64,000 nt of DNA from Lepiota brunneoincarnata (Eukaryota; Basidiomycota; Agaricomycetes; Agaricales; Agaricaceae), in NCBI GenBank assembly GCA_023014365.1, contig JAEBUN010000012.1:1220315-1284314 (forward strand). Reading direction: 5' to 3'. The notes beneath the pieces were generated by a model. That model saw nothing but the letters and a program-made list of their open reading frames with translations, had not been told where the DNA came from and ran no database searches. Numbering within the stretch: position 1 is the stretch's first letter; each line of letters starts with the position of its first letter. Positions 49,241 to 61,620 of this stretch are shown here, piece by piece. A program made the position numbers and the translations under genes.

Positions 49241-50334
49241 TGATTCAATACATTTGGGGACCTCGGACAAAATGATGGATTCCTCTTCTTTTTTGCTCGG
49301 GAAATACATGCACTCGGAAGTCCAGCGCCGAGGGCTTCAGGCCTCGCGTGAAGGAGTTATAAAGTCATTCACCAACCACCAGGCCGCCGTTCATCTGGGC
49401 TGTAGTACATGCTGGCACAAGTGGCGATGCAAGCATCATGCTTGACTTAACAAGGGCAACCGTTTGATGGCTTGGATCAGAACCGGTCGGGCAGAGGAGT
49501 CGGCCGATAAGTCATTCTCTCGAGGAAGAAATTTTCTTTGATGCTGAAACCCGGAAGGAGGGCTCGGGCCTCGTGGAGCTCGTGTGTTCGATGCGCTTGG
49601 GAGGAAAATCGGACCAGTGACGAAAATATGTAGTGGTGGGAGAGGGTCCCGCCAGTGACGTCTATGTGGTTTCGAACATGCCTTATTAGGTTGCAAAAAG
49701 GACCCTAAGACGTCACCCGCATTGCAGTACACAGGAACATAATATCATGACATATATCTTGAATGAACCGACAAGACCGGACCACGTCTTCCTTTTTGCC
49801 TACTTGTCAAGGGACAATTGTTTGTACACGTCAGATTTCCCTTCATGGTCCCATTCGTTCACTTCCTTGAATGAAGACTAGGTCTATGCTGATTGTATTT
49901 GCACATGGTCGCCTGATAGGAAGGGACTTTGCTCGTAACGCTCTACGTGATAGTAAATAGGTCGTGCAGCCAGGCTGACCACGCCCTGCACTCATCCGGC
50001 GCCGGAGATGGCCACAAGTATTTGCACACCAAAGCCATTTGTGTCGCAACCCGTTCCAGCTGATTGCGAGGCGCGCGACTGTGAATTAGGTGAAAGAACT
50101 TTGCTTATCACCGATAAATTACCCGGCCACCACTCAGTTGCCATCAGCGCGAGCTTTCGCGCTGCCCACGTGCACCCCAGGAGAAAAGGTCCTTCTTCCG
50201 ATAGCAATGATAGCTGAATATAATACAAACCTATGAAATCAGCTCAGAATTAGAAAACAGGTGGCCCCCATGCAGAGGGGATACCAGAATTCATTGTTAC
50301 TAATGTTAAATATATATGGGCAAGTGTCACATAA
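49241..50334. other. mosaic stretch without a supported gene
   Basis: The first half (about 49.26-49.83 kb) has no visible match elsewhere in the window. From about 49.84 kb it matches the start of block C. ORFs are short. Confidence 0.35.
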
Positions 50335-51830
50335 ACAACGTTCTAACCCAATCGATTTTTTTTTTCTCCACCATCGTTGCGTTCCCGAACTACGCGAGGT
50401 TGGTCTGTTCGTAATAATGCGCGACAAGGTCCGCCGTTGGTGCGTCTGCTTGAAGGCCGAGAATATTTTGAACCCGATGAAGCCTACCGTGAACATGTTA
50501 GGACGCTCCCGAACTTGGTGCCATTGTTGTCCAAGCAGGCCTTGAAGCTGAAGAAACAGTAATTAGCTGAGTTGATGAGGGCCTAGGAAAGAGTGGAGAT
50601 TTGGACCTGATCCAAATCTCTGCCGAGTACGGGCTGCAGACTGCCAATCGACCTATTGTCAGTTGAACGTTGGCGACAAACAGGTAGAAAAACATTAAGC
50701 AAAAAATCATCAACACGAGGTAGTTAAGTTTAATTTCCCACTTGAACGGGTACTACCGCGACATGTGTTCCAAGGGTCAATTCTTACAGGGCGATTCATC
50801 GCGCAACTTGTTGGATGCATGGATGAAGGTCCGAGGGCCGGAGTGTCAGGGTACATCCAGTCCCGAGCATCAGCGGACAATTCACAGTGCTGTCATTTTC
50901 CCGTCGTTCCAGCTGCGCCTTGATCTGAGATACTCTTCGTGGATAGGAAGCTTCGCTGGTCGAAGTTGGCAGTACCAGTTGCGATATAGATCGAGAGAGT
51001 TCATGCAGGAAAAGGGTTGAGAGGAGGGATGCGCGGATTGATGGACTGAGGAGCCAGGGAATATTATTGTAGAGTATATACGGGAAAACGGAAGATAATC
51101 ATATCCCGCGAAGTAAGGGCCTCAAATTTCATAGTTATGTGTCTCGGGCGGCTGTAGTTTCTAAGCCTCTCTTATCAGCTAGACGACAGTTGGATCAAAG
51201 AAAGAAAACACACTGCATATAGCCCACCGACCGTTCCTCCGTCCTCAGGTGCGAGTCTTTCGAGATCTAGATACATGGCCGCTCCTCAGTGCATTCCAGC
51301 AGGCATGGACGAGAACGGTTCTTCAAGTTGCAGAGAAGCCCCCGCCTATTCATGGATAGAATCTCCCCGATGCAGTTGGGCGGGAAAAGCGTATCGGACA
51401 AACTGACCAAGTGCCGTGGGGTCCCCTCTCTGTGCTACCGCAATGTTCGCCAAACCATCCCACTCTGAGTACGTTTGCCATCCGGGGCACTAGCATCCCT
51501 CGGATCCAAGAGAAAATTGGGTATTCCGCGCTATCAGCCGGCTGTAGCCGAGCCCACCAATGTAGACGATCCAAACATCTGAATGCCCGGTGAGAACTCG
51601 TATGCCGGTCAGCGCAAAGCTCCAGTGGAAGGCTCTACCTGCTTGGGCCATTCCCTGGCAACCGAATGGGGGCACATTGTCAGGTCCAACGAACTTGATA
51701 ACCAGCGCTCCTACTATGAGATCGATGAGTACCGGCACACAGCTACTGATGAAGGGCGACTGGGTCGCTGTGGGATGTAGTGCGTAGGGTAAACCTGAGG
51801 CGAAGTATTTCCCGAGTACAAAGGGTAATC
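49830..51830 (+). repeat. block C', partial direct copy of block C
   Basis: Matches 44.42-47.15 kb with an internal replacement. The minus-strand frame 51490-51738 is longer than in block C. The right edge at about 51.83-51.88 kb abuts the inverted block A'. Confidence 0.6.
50335..50650 (-). pseudogene. kinase-like fragment, copy K4
   Basis: Similar to the exon 2 region and end of exon 1 of the pseudokinase family on the minus strand (compare about 53.40-53.69 kb). The intron boundary word next to CTTGAAGCTGAAGAA and a TTAGCTGAGTTGATGA tract near 50565 are shared. The frame is broken, and no exon 3-5 material follows. It occupies the place that the ceramidase remnant holds in block C. Confidence 0.6.
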
Positions 51831-52720
51831 CGCCATTTTGTTTGAGGTTCCCAAATCTGGTTAGTCGCTTACGAGACTACCGTCGGCCGCCAGCCCGGAG
51901 TTATCACCGAGAGCCTCGTTCGTTTGCTGTGGGAATGCTTTCAGTCTCTTTGGAGGAGGGAACAGCTCATTTAAACCCACCCTCGTAGTAATCTGTCACC
52001 CAGGGTGGGGTCATGCAGCCCCAACAGAAACGTATTATCGACATTGATTCTTGACAACCGCGTGGACTAGTAGAAGGCACCTGAGGAGCTAGAGTGGGGC
52101 GTCCAGAGAAGTTAGATAGGAAAGGACTAGCAAGTGGCCACCGGGTCACTGGCACTTGGAGCGGAAAACCCTAGGGGATTTCCAGTCGCGGGGGTACTCA
52201 AGGTCTGACCGAGTTGGTTCTCGCGTCCCCTCGCGCTCGTTCCTCGTCTGTTTCATAAGGGGCGGAAGCTTTCCGCGTTTGGAGCGGATCTACAGATTTT
52301 GGGCGCTCAAACTCTTACAATGTCACTAAACATTGTAAACACAAGGAACAAAAGTGTCTGCATGGACCGGAATACACCTACGACGGAGACGGGGAACCAA
52401 AAATTCATATTGCATACAGGATACACAAATGCTCTCAAGTCGACAACTAAAAGACTATATACTCTACAATATTCGAGGCAGAAAAAAACCAGGTCATACA
52501 AGGGCCAACTGTTACATGCAGCACAAATGGAACAACGATGCAAGTCAGCGATAGTATCCGAGAAATGAAGGATATTCCAAGTCCGAGAGTATAGAACGCC
52601 CAGCAGGGCCACAGTCACTAAAACCTCCGATCGAGATCCTGAGGTAACCGAGCAAAGCCCAGCGCTCTGGCATGAGTTGAACAGAAAATGTCGGTAAGAG
52701 GGGGAGGGGAACAAAAACCA

Positions 52721-53854
52721 TCAGTCGGAGTCGGGGACCCGCATCTGAAAGCACGAAACACCCTCGAAATCAGGCCACCAGCAGGCACATTTGGTAAGAG
52801 TTCACGTTTGATCTGCGAGCTGTTGGAACAGGTCGCTGGTCCTGCGAGAAGACGTCGTGTAGGAGTGTCCACAACCCGTCGCTCATGCCCTCTGGCCTTT
52901 CCAGCATTCGATGTCCATACCCGAGGATTTTCATAGCGGCCCTGCCATCCGCGCCATGGCTCCGCTCCGTTATATATCTGATCGGAGGTAAGCTATCTGA
53001 CCACACCATGACCGAGGTTTGAGTGGTACACACCGTGTATATGGTAATGGCCAACGCGAAGACGTCTTCATCATATTTGGTACACAGGCCTGTTCACCGC
53101 AGCACAGTAATTGGACAGCTTGGGTTGTCTTGCAAGTGATGGTTTTTGGTAGTTCATGAGAGTCCCTGATGTAGCGCGTGACCAGGTCATACAGACCCAC
53201 ATCGGTCAGGCAGGCAGACCCGTCGTCCTTGATCATGATGTTCCTCTGTGCGAGTCTTCAGCATTCTTCAACTATGGGGGCACAAGGTAATGTAACGCAC
53301 AAAGTGGACATTTCCATGGAAGATTTGGTGGTCGTGCAGGTGTTGAACGGCAGTACAAACTTGGGCCAGCTACGACGAGGATATCAGTTATGTGTTGCAA
53401 GTCGCCCAAACAAGGTTCTCACCCAGGCAGTCTTCTCCGCTATCGTTGCACTCGAGCACTGCGCGAGGAAGTCGTGCCGTTCGTAATAAGGTGTGACAAG
53501 GGCCACGGTTGGTTCATTAGTACGGGGGTCGATGAGGTTTGCGACTATGGCAAACTCGACTCGGGATATATTGGGATGGTCTTGTACTTGGTGCCATTCT
53601 TGTGTAAGGAACCCTCGAAGCTGAAGAGAACAAGAATTAGCTGAGTTGATGAAGTAGAGGGGGGTTCGAACTTGATCCAAGCCTCTGCTAGCACGAGCCG
53701 CAGGGCACACAGCCGGGTTTCTCAATAGCTTGACCCTCAGATGGCCCCGGGGGTGGTCACGGATGACGTGATATTCCGAGGAATTGTACGCTGTGGACCA
53801 CTCGGGCTCATGAGGAGAGGATAGGGAGAGGAACGATAGTGGGGGAAATATCAT
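52721..53854 (-). pseudogene. kinase-like copy K5, frameshifted
   Basis: Inverted copy of K2. From 53854 it reads MIFPPLSFLSLSSPHEPEWS, with exon 2 open (LTQEWHQVQDHPNISRVEFA), exon 3 ending in HGNVHF or similar, and exon 4 open up to TTQAVQLLCCGEQACVPN. There one base is missing compared with K2 (ATGCATGAAGAC has become ATGATGAAGAC), so EDVFALA is read out of frame. Exon 5 remains alignable (MKILGYGHRMLERPEGMSDG), and the end differs (RVFRAFRCGSPTPTD). Apart from this single deletion it is well kept, so decay is recent or the base is a sequencing error. Confidence 0.75.
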
Positions 53855-54498
53855 TGTGTGTGATTTACGGTCTCGGGACTCTTGTTGGATTGGAGGGACG
53901 GCAGCCGGAAATGTGGTAATTATATAGCGAGGGGCCACGAGGAGGCGAGGCCATATACTGAAGTTCGACACAAAGGGGTAGGAAGGAACAGAAAGACGGG
54001 CGAGGGAACGCAGAAACGCTGCGGTGTCATTTCCCAACTGTCTCCGAATGCTGTTGAGTTGGTGGTGTTTAATAAACAGGGTCCACAATTGGAATGAAAA
54101 TAAAACAAACATCAGCGCTATTCAGTCCCTCCAAGCTCCAAGCTGGCCAAACCCCGCAGAGCACACAAATCCTACAGGCACTGGTCCTTACCACAGTGCC
54201 TATCGTCACTCTACTCGTAATTTGCGCTGGGCACATGGATGTAATGCTCTAAAAGCCACGGTTGTCAGGGTACGTCCAGTATCGACTGTCTGTGGGCACC
54301 TCACAGTGTGTCGTCATTTCCCCTCTCCTATACCCAACCCTCAAAGTCGCCGGGCCGCTGATTCCGAGGGAAGTTGTGTGACGCATGATGCCCTAATGGT
54401 TCCCCAACGAAATCTAGCGTAAGTAGTTGCACCTGATAAGCGAGACGTACGGTCATCAACTATGCGACGAGATCCTACTATTCAGAACGTAGTAGGCT

Positions 54499-57400
54499 CT
54501 AAAAAGTAGCTTCATCCACAGAAACGACACCCGATCCACCTTCCTCCTCACTACCACCCGTTCCTGCGCTATCATCATTATCGGCGGCTTGATACCTCCT
54601 GCGCCAAACAATATCTCCAGCCCTCTGACACGCCCCCCCCATTGCAATGTCCGCGAGTCCCATCTCAAGAGATTTGATATCCGGGTCAATTTCCATTCTC
54701 TCCTCCGCAGTGTCGACTCGGGGACAAAGTCCACCACGCAGATTCATCTGGTCCAAGATTAAGGGTAAGGCACCAACTTATGGTATTTGCTCAGCGAAGG
54801 GTTGTGTAGAAGGGCTCTTGCGATCAGCTGAACGGCGCCCAAACTGCAGGTGGTAAACAGTCCAAACCCACCGAAGAGAAATCTTACTCGGAGAGACACT
54901 GAGCCTCTTGAGGAAGTCATCCATATCCTTCCTTCCCCAGCGCTGGGATACGGTGCTTGCCCACTCGTCGAGGATGGCATACTTGGGATGGTAGTCTGGC
55001 ACCGCTCAATCACATGATCAGAGCGTGACACCGTGTGACTCTTTGGTGGAAGTAGACCGAAAATTCTCTTATGCCGTCTGCAGACACTTGCCTCTAGGAA
55101 AGATTTAAACAACAGATTTGTGGGGAATTATCATATCTCAATTTTACTTATACCCTCTACCTAGAGCTATTAGACAGATATCATGGGTTTGTCCCAATTA
55201 GGCAGGCATTATAATTAATTGCACGATATAATAATCACCTGACCGTGTAACAGTGTCAACTCAGTCATATGATTGCGCTCGGTTCTGGGTGAAATAGATA
55301 CCTGATAACACAAGCGCCAGACTCATCGAGCATCAGCTGAGTGGAAATATTGGGATCAGATAATTCGCATTGACCAGTTGTTTCTCCCCACCGCTCAGAA
55401 CATCTCGCCATTCTTTGCAAGTTGCATCATCCTCCCTATCAGGTGAACACTTCAGGAGACTTTTCCTAAAATATCTTCAAGTTCCTCCAAGGTCCCGGCC
55501 GGATTTTTATGAATTCGGCGTAGGTCTGGGGGTAGGCGACCTGATCCGGGAGGCTGCTCCTGTCGTCATATACGCGCGCTGAGGCACCACAAACACGGAT
55601 GGATGTGTGTGTGAGGACTGCGCAGGGACGCTAATGGCCCTGAGGGCGGCCACAATCCTGCAAGAACACGCGCAATACTGGACTTGCCAACCCCGTTTGA
55701 GCCTATGACCAGCTCACACTTCCTGATGGTGAGGGGTAAGTCACAGACAGGGGCTGGTGCATTGCCTGCACAGTCATCAACATGAACGTCAAGGTAAATC
55801 AGAAAAGGAAGTCACAACGAGGAAAAGAAATCTGTGCGGATGGTTGGACTCACCATTTTCGGTATCGATGTATTGACGCTTCTTATCTCGATGGCTCCTT
55901 CTGGCCCTAGGTTCTCCTTCTGGCGCCCTCGGGAGATTGTGAAGGGTAGAAATAAGGGTGTAGACGCGTGTTGCCAGTCCCTACGGGCTCCAGCAGGTCC
56001 TTGTAGGTCTACACCAAGCATCCACCAGCATCGGGAAAAGACAAGAGCAGTCCGCGATCGGAGATATACGCTAAGTCCAAGGATCAGATATCTGAGGGGC
56101 GAAAGGGATAAGAAAGTTACATATCTTCAGTCCTGCCCGCTTCTGCATAATTTTGCTCTCGCGCTCGAGAGAATCTGCTCGGATACCAAGTAATCGCTTT
56201 TTTCGCTGTGAACAAGAACGGAACAGCGATTCAAAGCATATCCTGCAGCGGACCAAAGATACTTGATAACATAATCTTCAGTCCACTCGTAAGCGATGCG
56301 GATCTGAAATGGCAGCTATTAGCGGGTGAAGGTGGAATGGTAAAAGGGCGACGTGCCTTGTAGATGGAGTTCACATGTTTAACAAGACGTAAATAAGCAC
56401 CGGTGAGGATGTCCCTCCCGCGCCTGCCACCATCGTAGAACCCCTAGAATAACACCCGTTTTAGGAGGCAAAAACAAGGGAAGCCAAATACAAGCACTGG
56501 CGCCACCCTCTTCGCTTTCTCTCTCAACACGGCCAACGCCTCTTCTGTATTCACATCCAAGCCGCGCCTCTCCTGCTGCGATGCCGTCCAAAAGCGGGTG
56601 TCACAGCCTAGAGCCAAGCTTAGCGCGCCATCATCGTCTGACGCTGAACAAGCCCAACTCGCGCAGGATCCAGATAGTGGCGTGGTTAGTTCAGGAACAA
56701 GGGGAGCATGCCTCGCACTCCCCAAGGCCTGGATATTTGGGAAGTGGAGAATAACATCAAATGATGGTTTGAGGTTGCTGCTACACAATATCAGGTGTCA
56801 TCAGTATTGAGTTTCGGTCTTCAAAGATTATATAAGATATGGTGTGGATAGAAAGTTGATGGTCCGAAGGCAAGGGCAGGTGGTTTGCCTATGATAATAA
56901 ATTTCTGATCGGGAACGACTCACTAAAAACTTCCTGCCCACGCGCCTACATCCGCAGTGATATATGACCAACGCCCTCCAACTTGCCTCCCATTCCAACC
57001 CAGTAAGTACCGTGCTTCTGGATACGATAAAAGCAAAAATGGTGGGTGTAGTGCGTGAGGGAGGGTTCGGGGACGTGAATGAAACACAGAATGCAAGTGG
57101 CGAATCTGGAATGAATGAGCCGATGAGAACATGGGGTGTGCACCGAGCTAGCCAGTCAAATAGGGACATATGGGCGCGTCTTGTGGTGTACAATAAACGT
57201 GCCCCATACTGGATGGTTTCGGTCCCGGAAAGGAGGATGTACTCGCTGGGGCTAGTTGTAGGTCAGGGTAAACGTACCATGGAGCTGATGTATGTGTTCG
57301 GAATTGCGAGCAAGGACCAAAGAAAAAGGCCGGTTATGAGAGCCCTTGCCGTCTGCTTTCACCTGTGAGAGAGTTTGAGAGATTGGATCACTGCGGCGGG

Positions 57401-58126
57401 GTGTGTTCGTACCGGGTCGTGCATTGTTCGGCCGTCGGGTCGGGCCACCATGGCGTTGAGCGCTGTTCCGACTATGCCTGGTTCTTTGTTGCGCCATAAT
57501 GTTTCGCGAGGGGGGGGATGTGGAATAAGATGGTCCGCAGTTGCCGCAGGAAGGCGGTATCGAGGTTTGGCTTGGTCTGGGTACTTGCGGAAAGAGGGGG
57601 GAAGCCAACTTGTCTGTCGGATGTGCGGATGGAGCCGGAAGAGGGTCCTGTCAAGCGGAGGTAGGCTTCGACAATTCAGGATCCAAGCCGGTGGATAGAA
57701 TGTCATTTCGTGTCAGGCCTTTCGTGCCGGCGAACAGTAGGGTGTGGGGCAAACCCTGCATCGAGCCGCAGGCTGTCAACTGGTTCTATGTCGCACGGAG
57801 TGCACCTCGCTGATTACTCGGGTGCGACCTGGCCCCCCCCCAGTAAGAGGTGCCAGCAGGTTTCGGGGCTTCTGTATACCTCCTTCGCATGAAACGGGCA
57901 AGGAAAGCTCGCCATGTTTATCCTCGTGAAATTGTTGTAGCGCCTGCGTTAGTTGATCATCTTTACCCTTTCCTTTCCCATGAGTTGAGGATATGCTGAG
58001 CGCCGAATGCAGGATCCTTCCGGGAAGGGCACATAGAAGCAGTGCAGTTCCGAGTACGATATATCGCTCTTCTTGAGGGAGGATGTTTCAGAAAGTGAGA
58101 GGCAGTGATCTTGAGAAGGCAGCCAT
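54499..58126 (-). pseudogene. ABCD-type ABC transporter, decayed copy
   Basis: Inverted partner of the intact transporter. The start MAAFSRSLPLTF is followed at once by a stop codon where the intact copy has TNHPPSRR. The membrane-domain exons are recognisable (around 57.0, 56.7 and 56.2 kb), as is the Walker A motif GSNGVGKSS near 55.70 kb. Several exons have indels. The region after the signature reads YAILDEWASTVSQRW where the intact copy has [15 protein letters not shown], so the stretch after Walker B is scrambled. The C-terminus keeps SVDEATF. Not expected to give a working transporter. The GC donor intron of the intact copy is also present here. Confidence 0.82.
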
Positions 58127-58300
58127 TATATGCTTCTAAGCATGCCGAATATCTCAAAGCGCTGTGTACAATAGAATGGACGTCGATTGAGGAGGGTTTG
58201 CATGTGAAAAACTAGGCAAGTGGTATATGTAATCCAATAAGCCGTCGCTGTTGCTCTAGACGACTACCTCGAGTGAATAGTCTGCATCGTCACCGCTCGC

Positions 58301-58829
58301 TATCAATTCTATGCCTCCAACATATCTGATATCATGTTCCTATTGGACTCTGACAATTGCTGACTAATTAGGGTCTGATTTGTCATGTGATCTTGTGGGT
58401 AGAGCGCCCGACTAAATATAGCAGGGCATGGTCAACTTAGATACATGACCTGTTCCAGTACCATCATACAGTGTGTTGCGAGTAAATGCCCCCTCCTCCA
58501 TATTCGGCAATTTCCATCCTCAGGAAATTGAACATTATGGCAGCAGCAGAAGTAAGAAATGAAGGGAAACTTAAGGTCTAAAAATACTTGTCCTCTAACG
58601 GCAGCTATCAGCATTCATCAGACTCTGAGTGTGTGTAGATCGCGGTCAAGCCGTAGGCACCTGCGCAACCCCTGGGATGCTCACCATCCGGCTTTATAGT
58701 GCCCAGGTGCGTGTATACTATGGCAGGCGATCTTCTAGGTAGGGTCAGCGCCAGGTGCATAAACCTGGCGTGTCCCTGTGTTGTGCCTTTCAAGATTTGC
58801 TGACATAATGTTTACGTGTCAGTGTCTTT
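58301..58829. other. spacer between A' and B'
   Basis: About 500 bp at the junction of the two inverted blocks. No gene and no obvious transposon end is visible. Confidence 0.35.
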
Positions 58830-59344
58830 ATGTAGTGACCCACCACCGTTCCTCGTCTCGGAGATCTACAAGATGAGAAGTTGATACCACACGATATGTA
58901 GGGCTTTCTGAGGGGGGGTGGGGGGTGGTGAAGGGAGATGGCGGGCACGGCGAATTGCGGGGTGGTTGAAGGTCTGTGCGGTGGCAATTCCCGAGTGGCC
59001 GTAACCTCAAGCTCTATTCCATTCCTTCCTATCCTTCTCATCCTCATCCTCTCCTTCCCCCTGTTCCTACCCCTGCTCTTGCTCTCCGCTCCTGCCCTTA
59101 CCTCTTACTCATATCCTTTCAAAGTTATTAGTTCCTTCATCTTATTCATGATTCATTCCTTGTCCTGGTAATGCATATAATTTCACAAGCAATACAACAC
59201 AACACACTAACACTGTAAACCAAACAATTCCAGACTGGAATACCTCAAATTTGGCGTAAAAATGGTTCCTTTAAACCCCTTTATTTGTCTAGTCTTCTAA
59301 GGCTTTGGTCCCATCCGCTCAAATCACGGTGGCTGCAGAGCTCT

Positions 59345-59740
59345 CACCCAGTTCTCGGGTGCTGCACCGGCATCTCACAAACCCAGCGTCGGCAGACCTC
59401 CCACTTGTGATAACCCCCTCTAGACCCATAGATCGATGTTCATTCCAGTTCCGTCCTTTGCCCTCACCGTCCTTCGTTGCGACGAACCTGCACTTTGCCC
59501 ATGCGATTGCGCTACTTGCTCCACCTGCCGCATCCACACGATCACCGCTCTCTGCGTGTCGCCAACCGTAACATAGCGGCTACCCACCCTTGGATGATGA
59601 CACCAGTAACGTTAACAGGGCAGGGGGGCAGTTGGTCCCCACAGAAATCGTTTTCGTGCTGGATAGACGCTACGAGCCCTCTCCCATTCCTCTGCCATCC
59701 TAGCAAGTATTGATTTTTTTTTTTTGTTTTCATCTTAACG
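59345..59740 (-). pseudogene. DUF6699-like gene, copy with internal deletion
   Basis: Inverted partner of the gene at 43068-43757. The first part (YLLGWQRNGRGL) matches the start of the intact copy, then at about 59600 the sequence jumps from the position equivalent to about 43195 to that of about 43530, losing roughly 335 bp including the PATNPPVARLTII core. The rest (WVAAMLRLATRRE in one frame, MDAAGGASSAIAWAKCRF in another) is out of frame. A pseudogene. Confidence 0.7.
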
Positions 59741-60060
59741 TCCCGAAAGCTACTCATGACGGACGCACCTCTATTACCTGTTGAGAAGTGCACTATGATA
59801 TCACTTTACTCTACATGAGGCGCACCCCCGGTGCTTGCTCTCCAGACAGTCCAGCATGGAAATGCCGTTTAAGCGGTCGCCATCCTCCTCGGCCTTCTGC
59901 TCCACCCTCTGACTAGGTGCCGCACTCCGCCCGGCCAAGCACACCACTGTCGATGCTGGTTGTGGCGATCTTGGTCTTGCTGCTGTTGAGCAGCAGTCGT
60001 TCGTTTGGCCTTTTTGTGTTTGGGTTATGCATGCGGTGTCACTTGCACTGATGTTCTATT
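59700..60060. other. unmatched insert in block B'
   Basis: No counterpart in block B. It begins beside a T-rich run (59715-59730). No ORF of note, no clear inverted ends, and no target duplication found by eye. Confidence 0.4.
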
Positions 60061-61600
60061 CCTTGTTCAAGTATTGATTCTTCATGTTACTTGGTGATAT
60101 TGCTGAGGTCACTCCTATAGATTCACACCTATCACGCCACCATTATCAGTATTTCAGTCGAGCAAATGCCCGCATACGGTATCAAGCGCCCAATGCACAG
60201 GTGCTTTCGACGACACTGGCCAACGTCCGCGACTCGGTGGCCTCGTTCACTGTTGATAGCGAGTACCCGATGCCCATCAATACCCCGCTCTAACTGTTCA
60301 TCACCAAACGCGTCGAGGCAGCTCATACCTAGCTAACCCACGTCAACTCAGGCGCTCGTCGTACTTCACCGACAGTTCCACTGAACTCAGCCCCGGCACC
60401 CGACGCTACAACCAATATCTCCGACGTACAAAGCCTAGTTTCGCTCCCAATGACCTGCTGCTCGCTATACCAAGTCAGTGTTGTTCGGGTCTACCACGTA
60501 CAACTAGGCCTCGGTCCTTGAGCTTTCCATGGTATCCGTTGCGACCCTGCCATAGACGATATCAGCTCCTGTGATCGCAGACGATGTGCTTTGGGAACAC
60601 TGCCTTACTGTTCCGGGACACGTGCATTGGAGGACAATACCTGCGCTCTTCGATATCTCTCGGCGTTGTGCAAGACGCAGGCTGATAGTGTACTCAAGCG
60701 TTGGAGCGCCTCGAATACGGTGTCTGGTCACTGGCTTGGAGGTCTCTATAGGCGATCCCTTTGGGATGACCCGCTGACAGCTATGGAGAAGCACCTGATC
60801 TACTTTACAGCTATTGCCGCCACTGTGAAGGACCACTATCTGCTCGGATGAAAGCCCTCTGTATGCATGATTGCCTGAGCACGGAGCTGAGGACTACGTT
60901 TGTGGTACGCTCCCTCATAACCCATACTGGGAGACCTGAGATAATCTTGTCCAAGAGTCGAGGGTCAGCACCTGTCATTGGTCCACCCCGACCGCGCGTA
61001 GCAGCTTGTAGCGGGTCTTACGTTCAAATACATTCATATGCTTACACAATCCGACAGCTGGTTGCCTGTGGGAAAGCGATTGGATCTCGACAGGGAGCAT
61101 GCGTCTAGCTCAAGACAACAAGTGAGTATTCGGTGGATTGACTAGCCAAGTAAATACGACCACAGGAGGCTGACACTTGTCATTTTTTCTATGATTTGTC
61201 TCGTGTTACGATCTGGAGCGTTCATCGTCACTCACAAAACCCCCGTCCGGGATAAGTGTACAGACTTCCTGGCCCCTGAAGTTGAACCCTAAGTATTTCT
61301 ATCGCCCTGAAATGGATAGCTGTGGGATGCCAAGCACATAACGTGCCGGTGCATGGCCTCAGGGAGACGGCAAAAAGGTTTGAGATAGTTGCCCAAGTCG
61401 AGGGGCAAACTCCGGACCGCTACTGTAGATTGTTCCGGTCGAGCAAAGTGTCTCATCGTCGGTGCTGTTCTGGTCCCTCCAAAGGCTCGTGCCTCTATAG
61501 TCTGGACTCGTCGCTAGGTTCTGCAATATAAGTATCTCTTTCCGGTGGAATGGCATCATCGATCCTGGCTAATATCAATGACGTGGATGAGTCAAGGAGC
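60061..61600. other. block B' right part, no gene assigned
   Basis: Inverted match to about 41.83-43.03 kb. Short ORFs only; the plus frame at 60571-60777 corresponds to the minus frame at 42607-42912. Confidence 0.35.
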
Positions 61601-61620
61601 ATCTCCTTAGAACTTTCCCA

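Larger units (their letters stand above)
51880..58300 (-). repeat. block A', inverted decayed copy of block A
   Basis: Carries, in minus orientation, a broken ABC transporter and a broken pseudokinase with the same spacing and the same 3' flank as block A. Length is close to that of block A (about 6.4 against 6.1 kb). Confidence 0.8.
58830..61620 (-). repeat. block B', inverted decayed copy of block B
   Basis: Inverted match to about 41.8-44.3 kb with an internal deletion in the DUF6699-like gene and an unmatched insert of about 360 bp near 59.70-60.06 kb. Confidence 0.75.
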
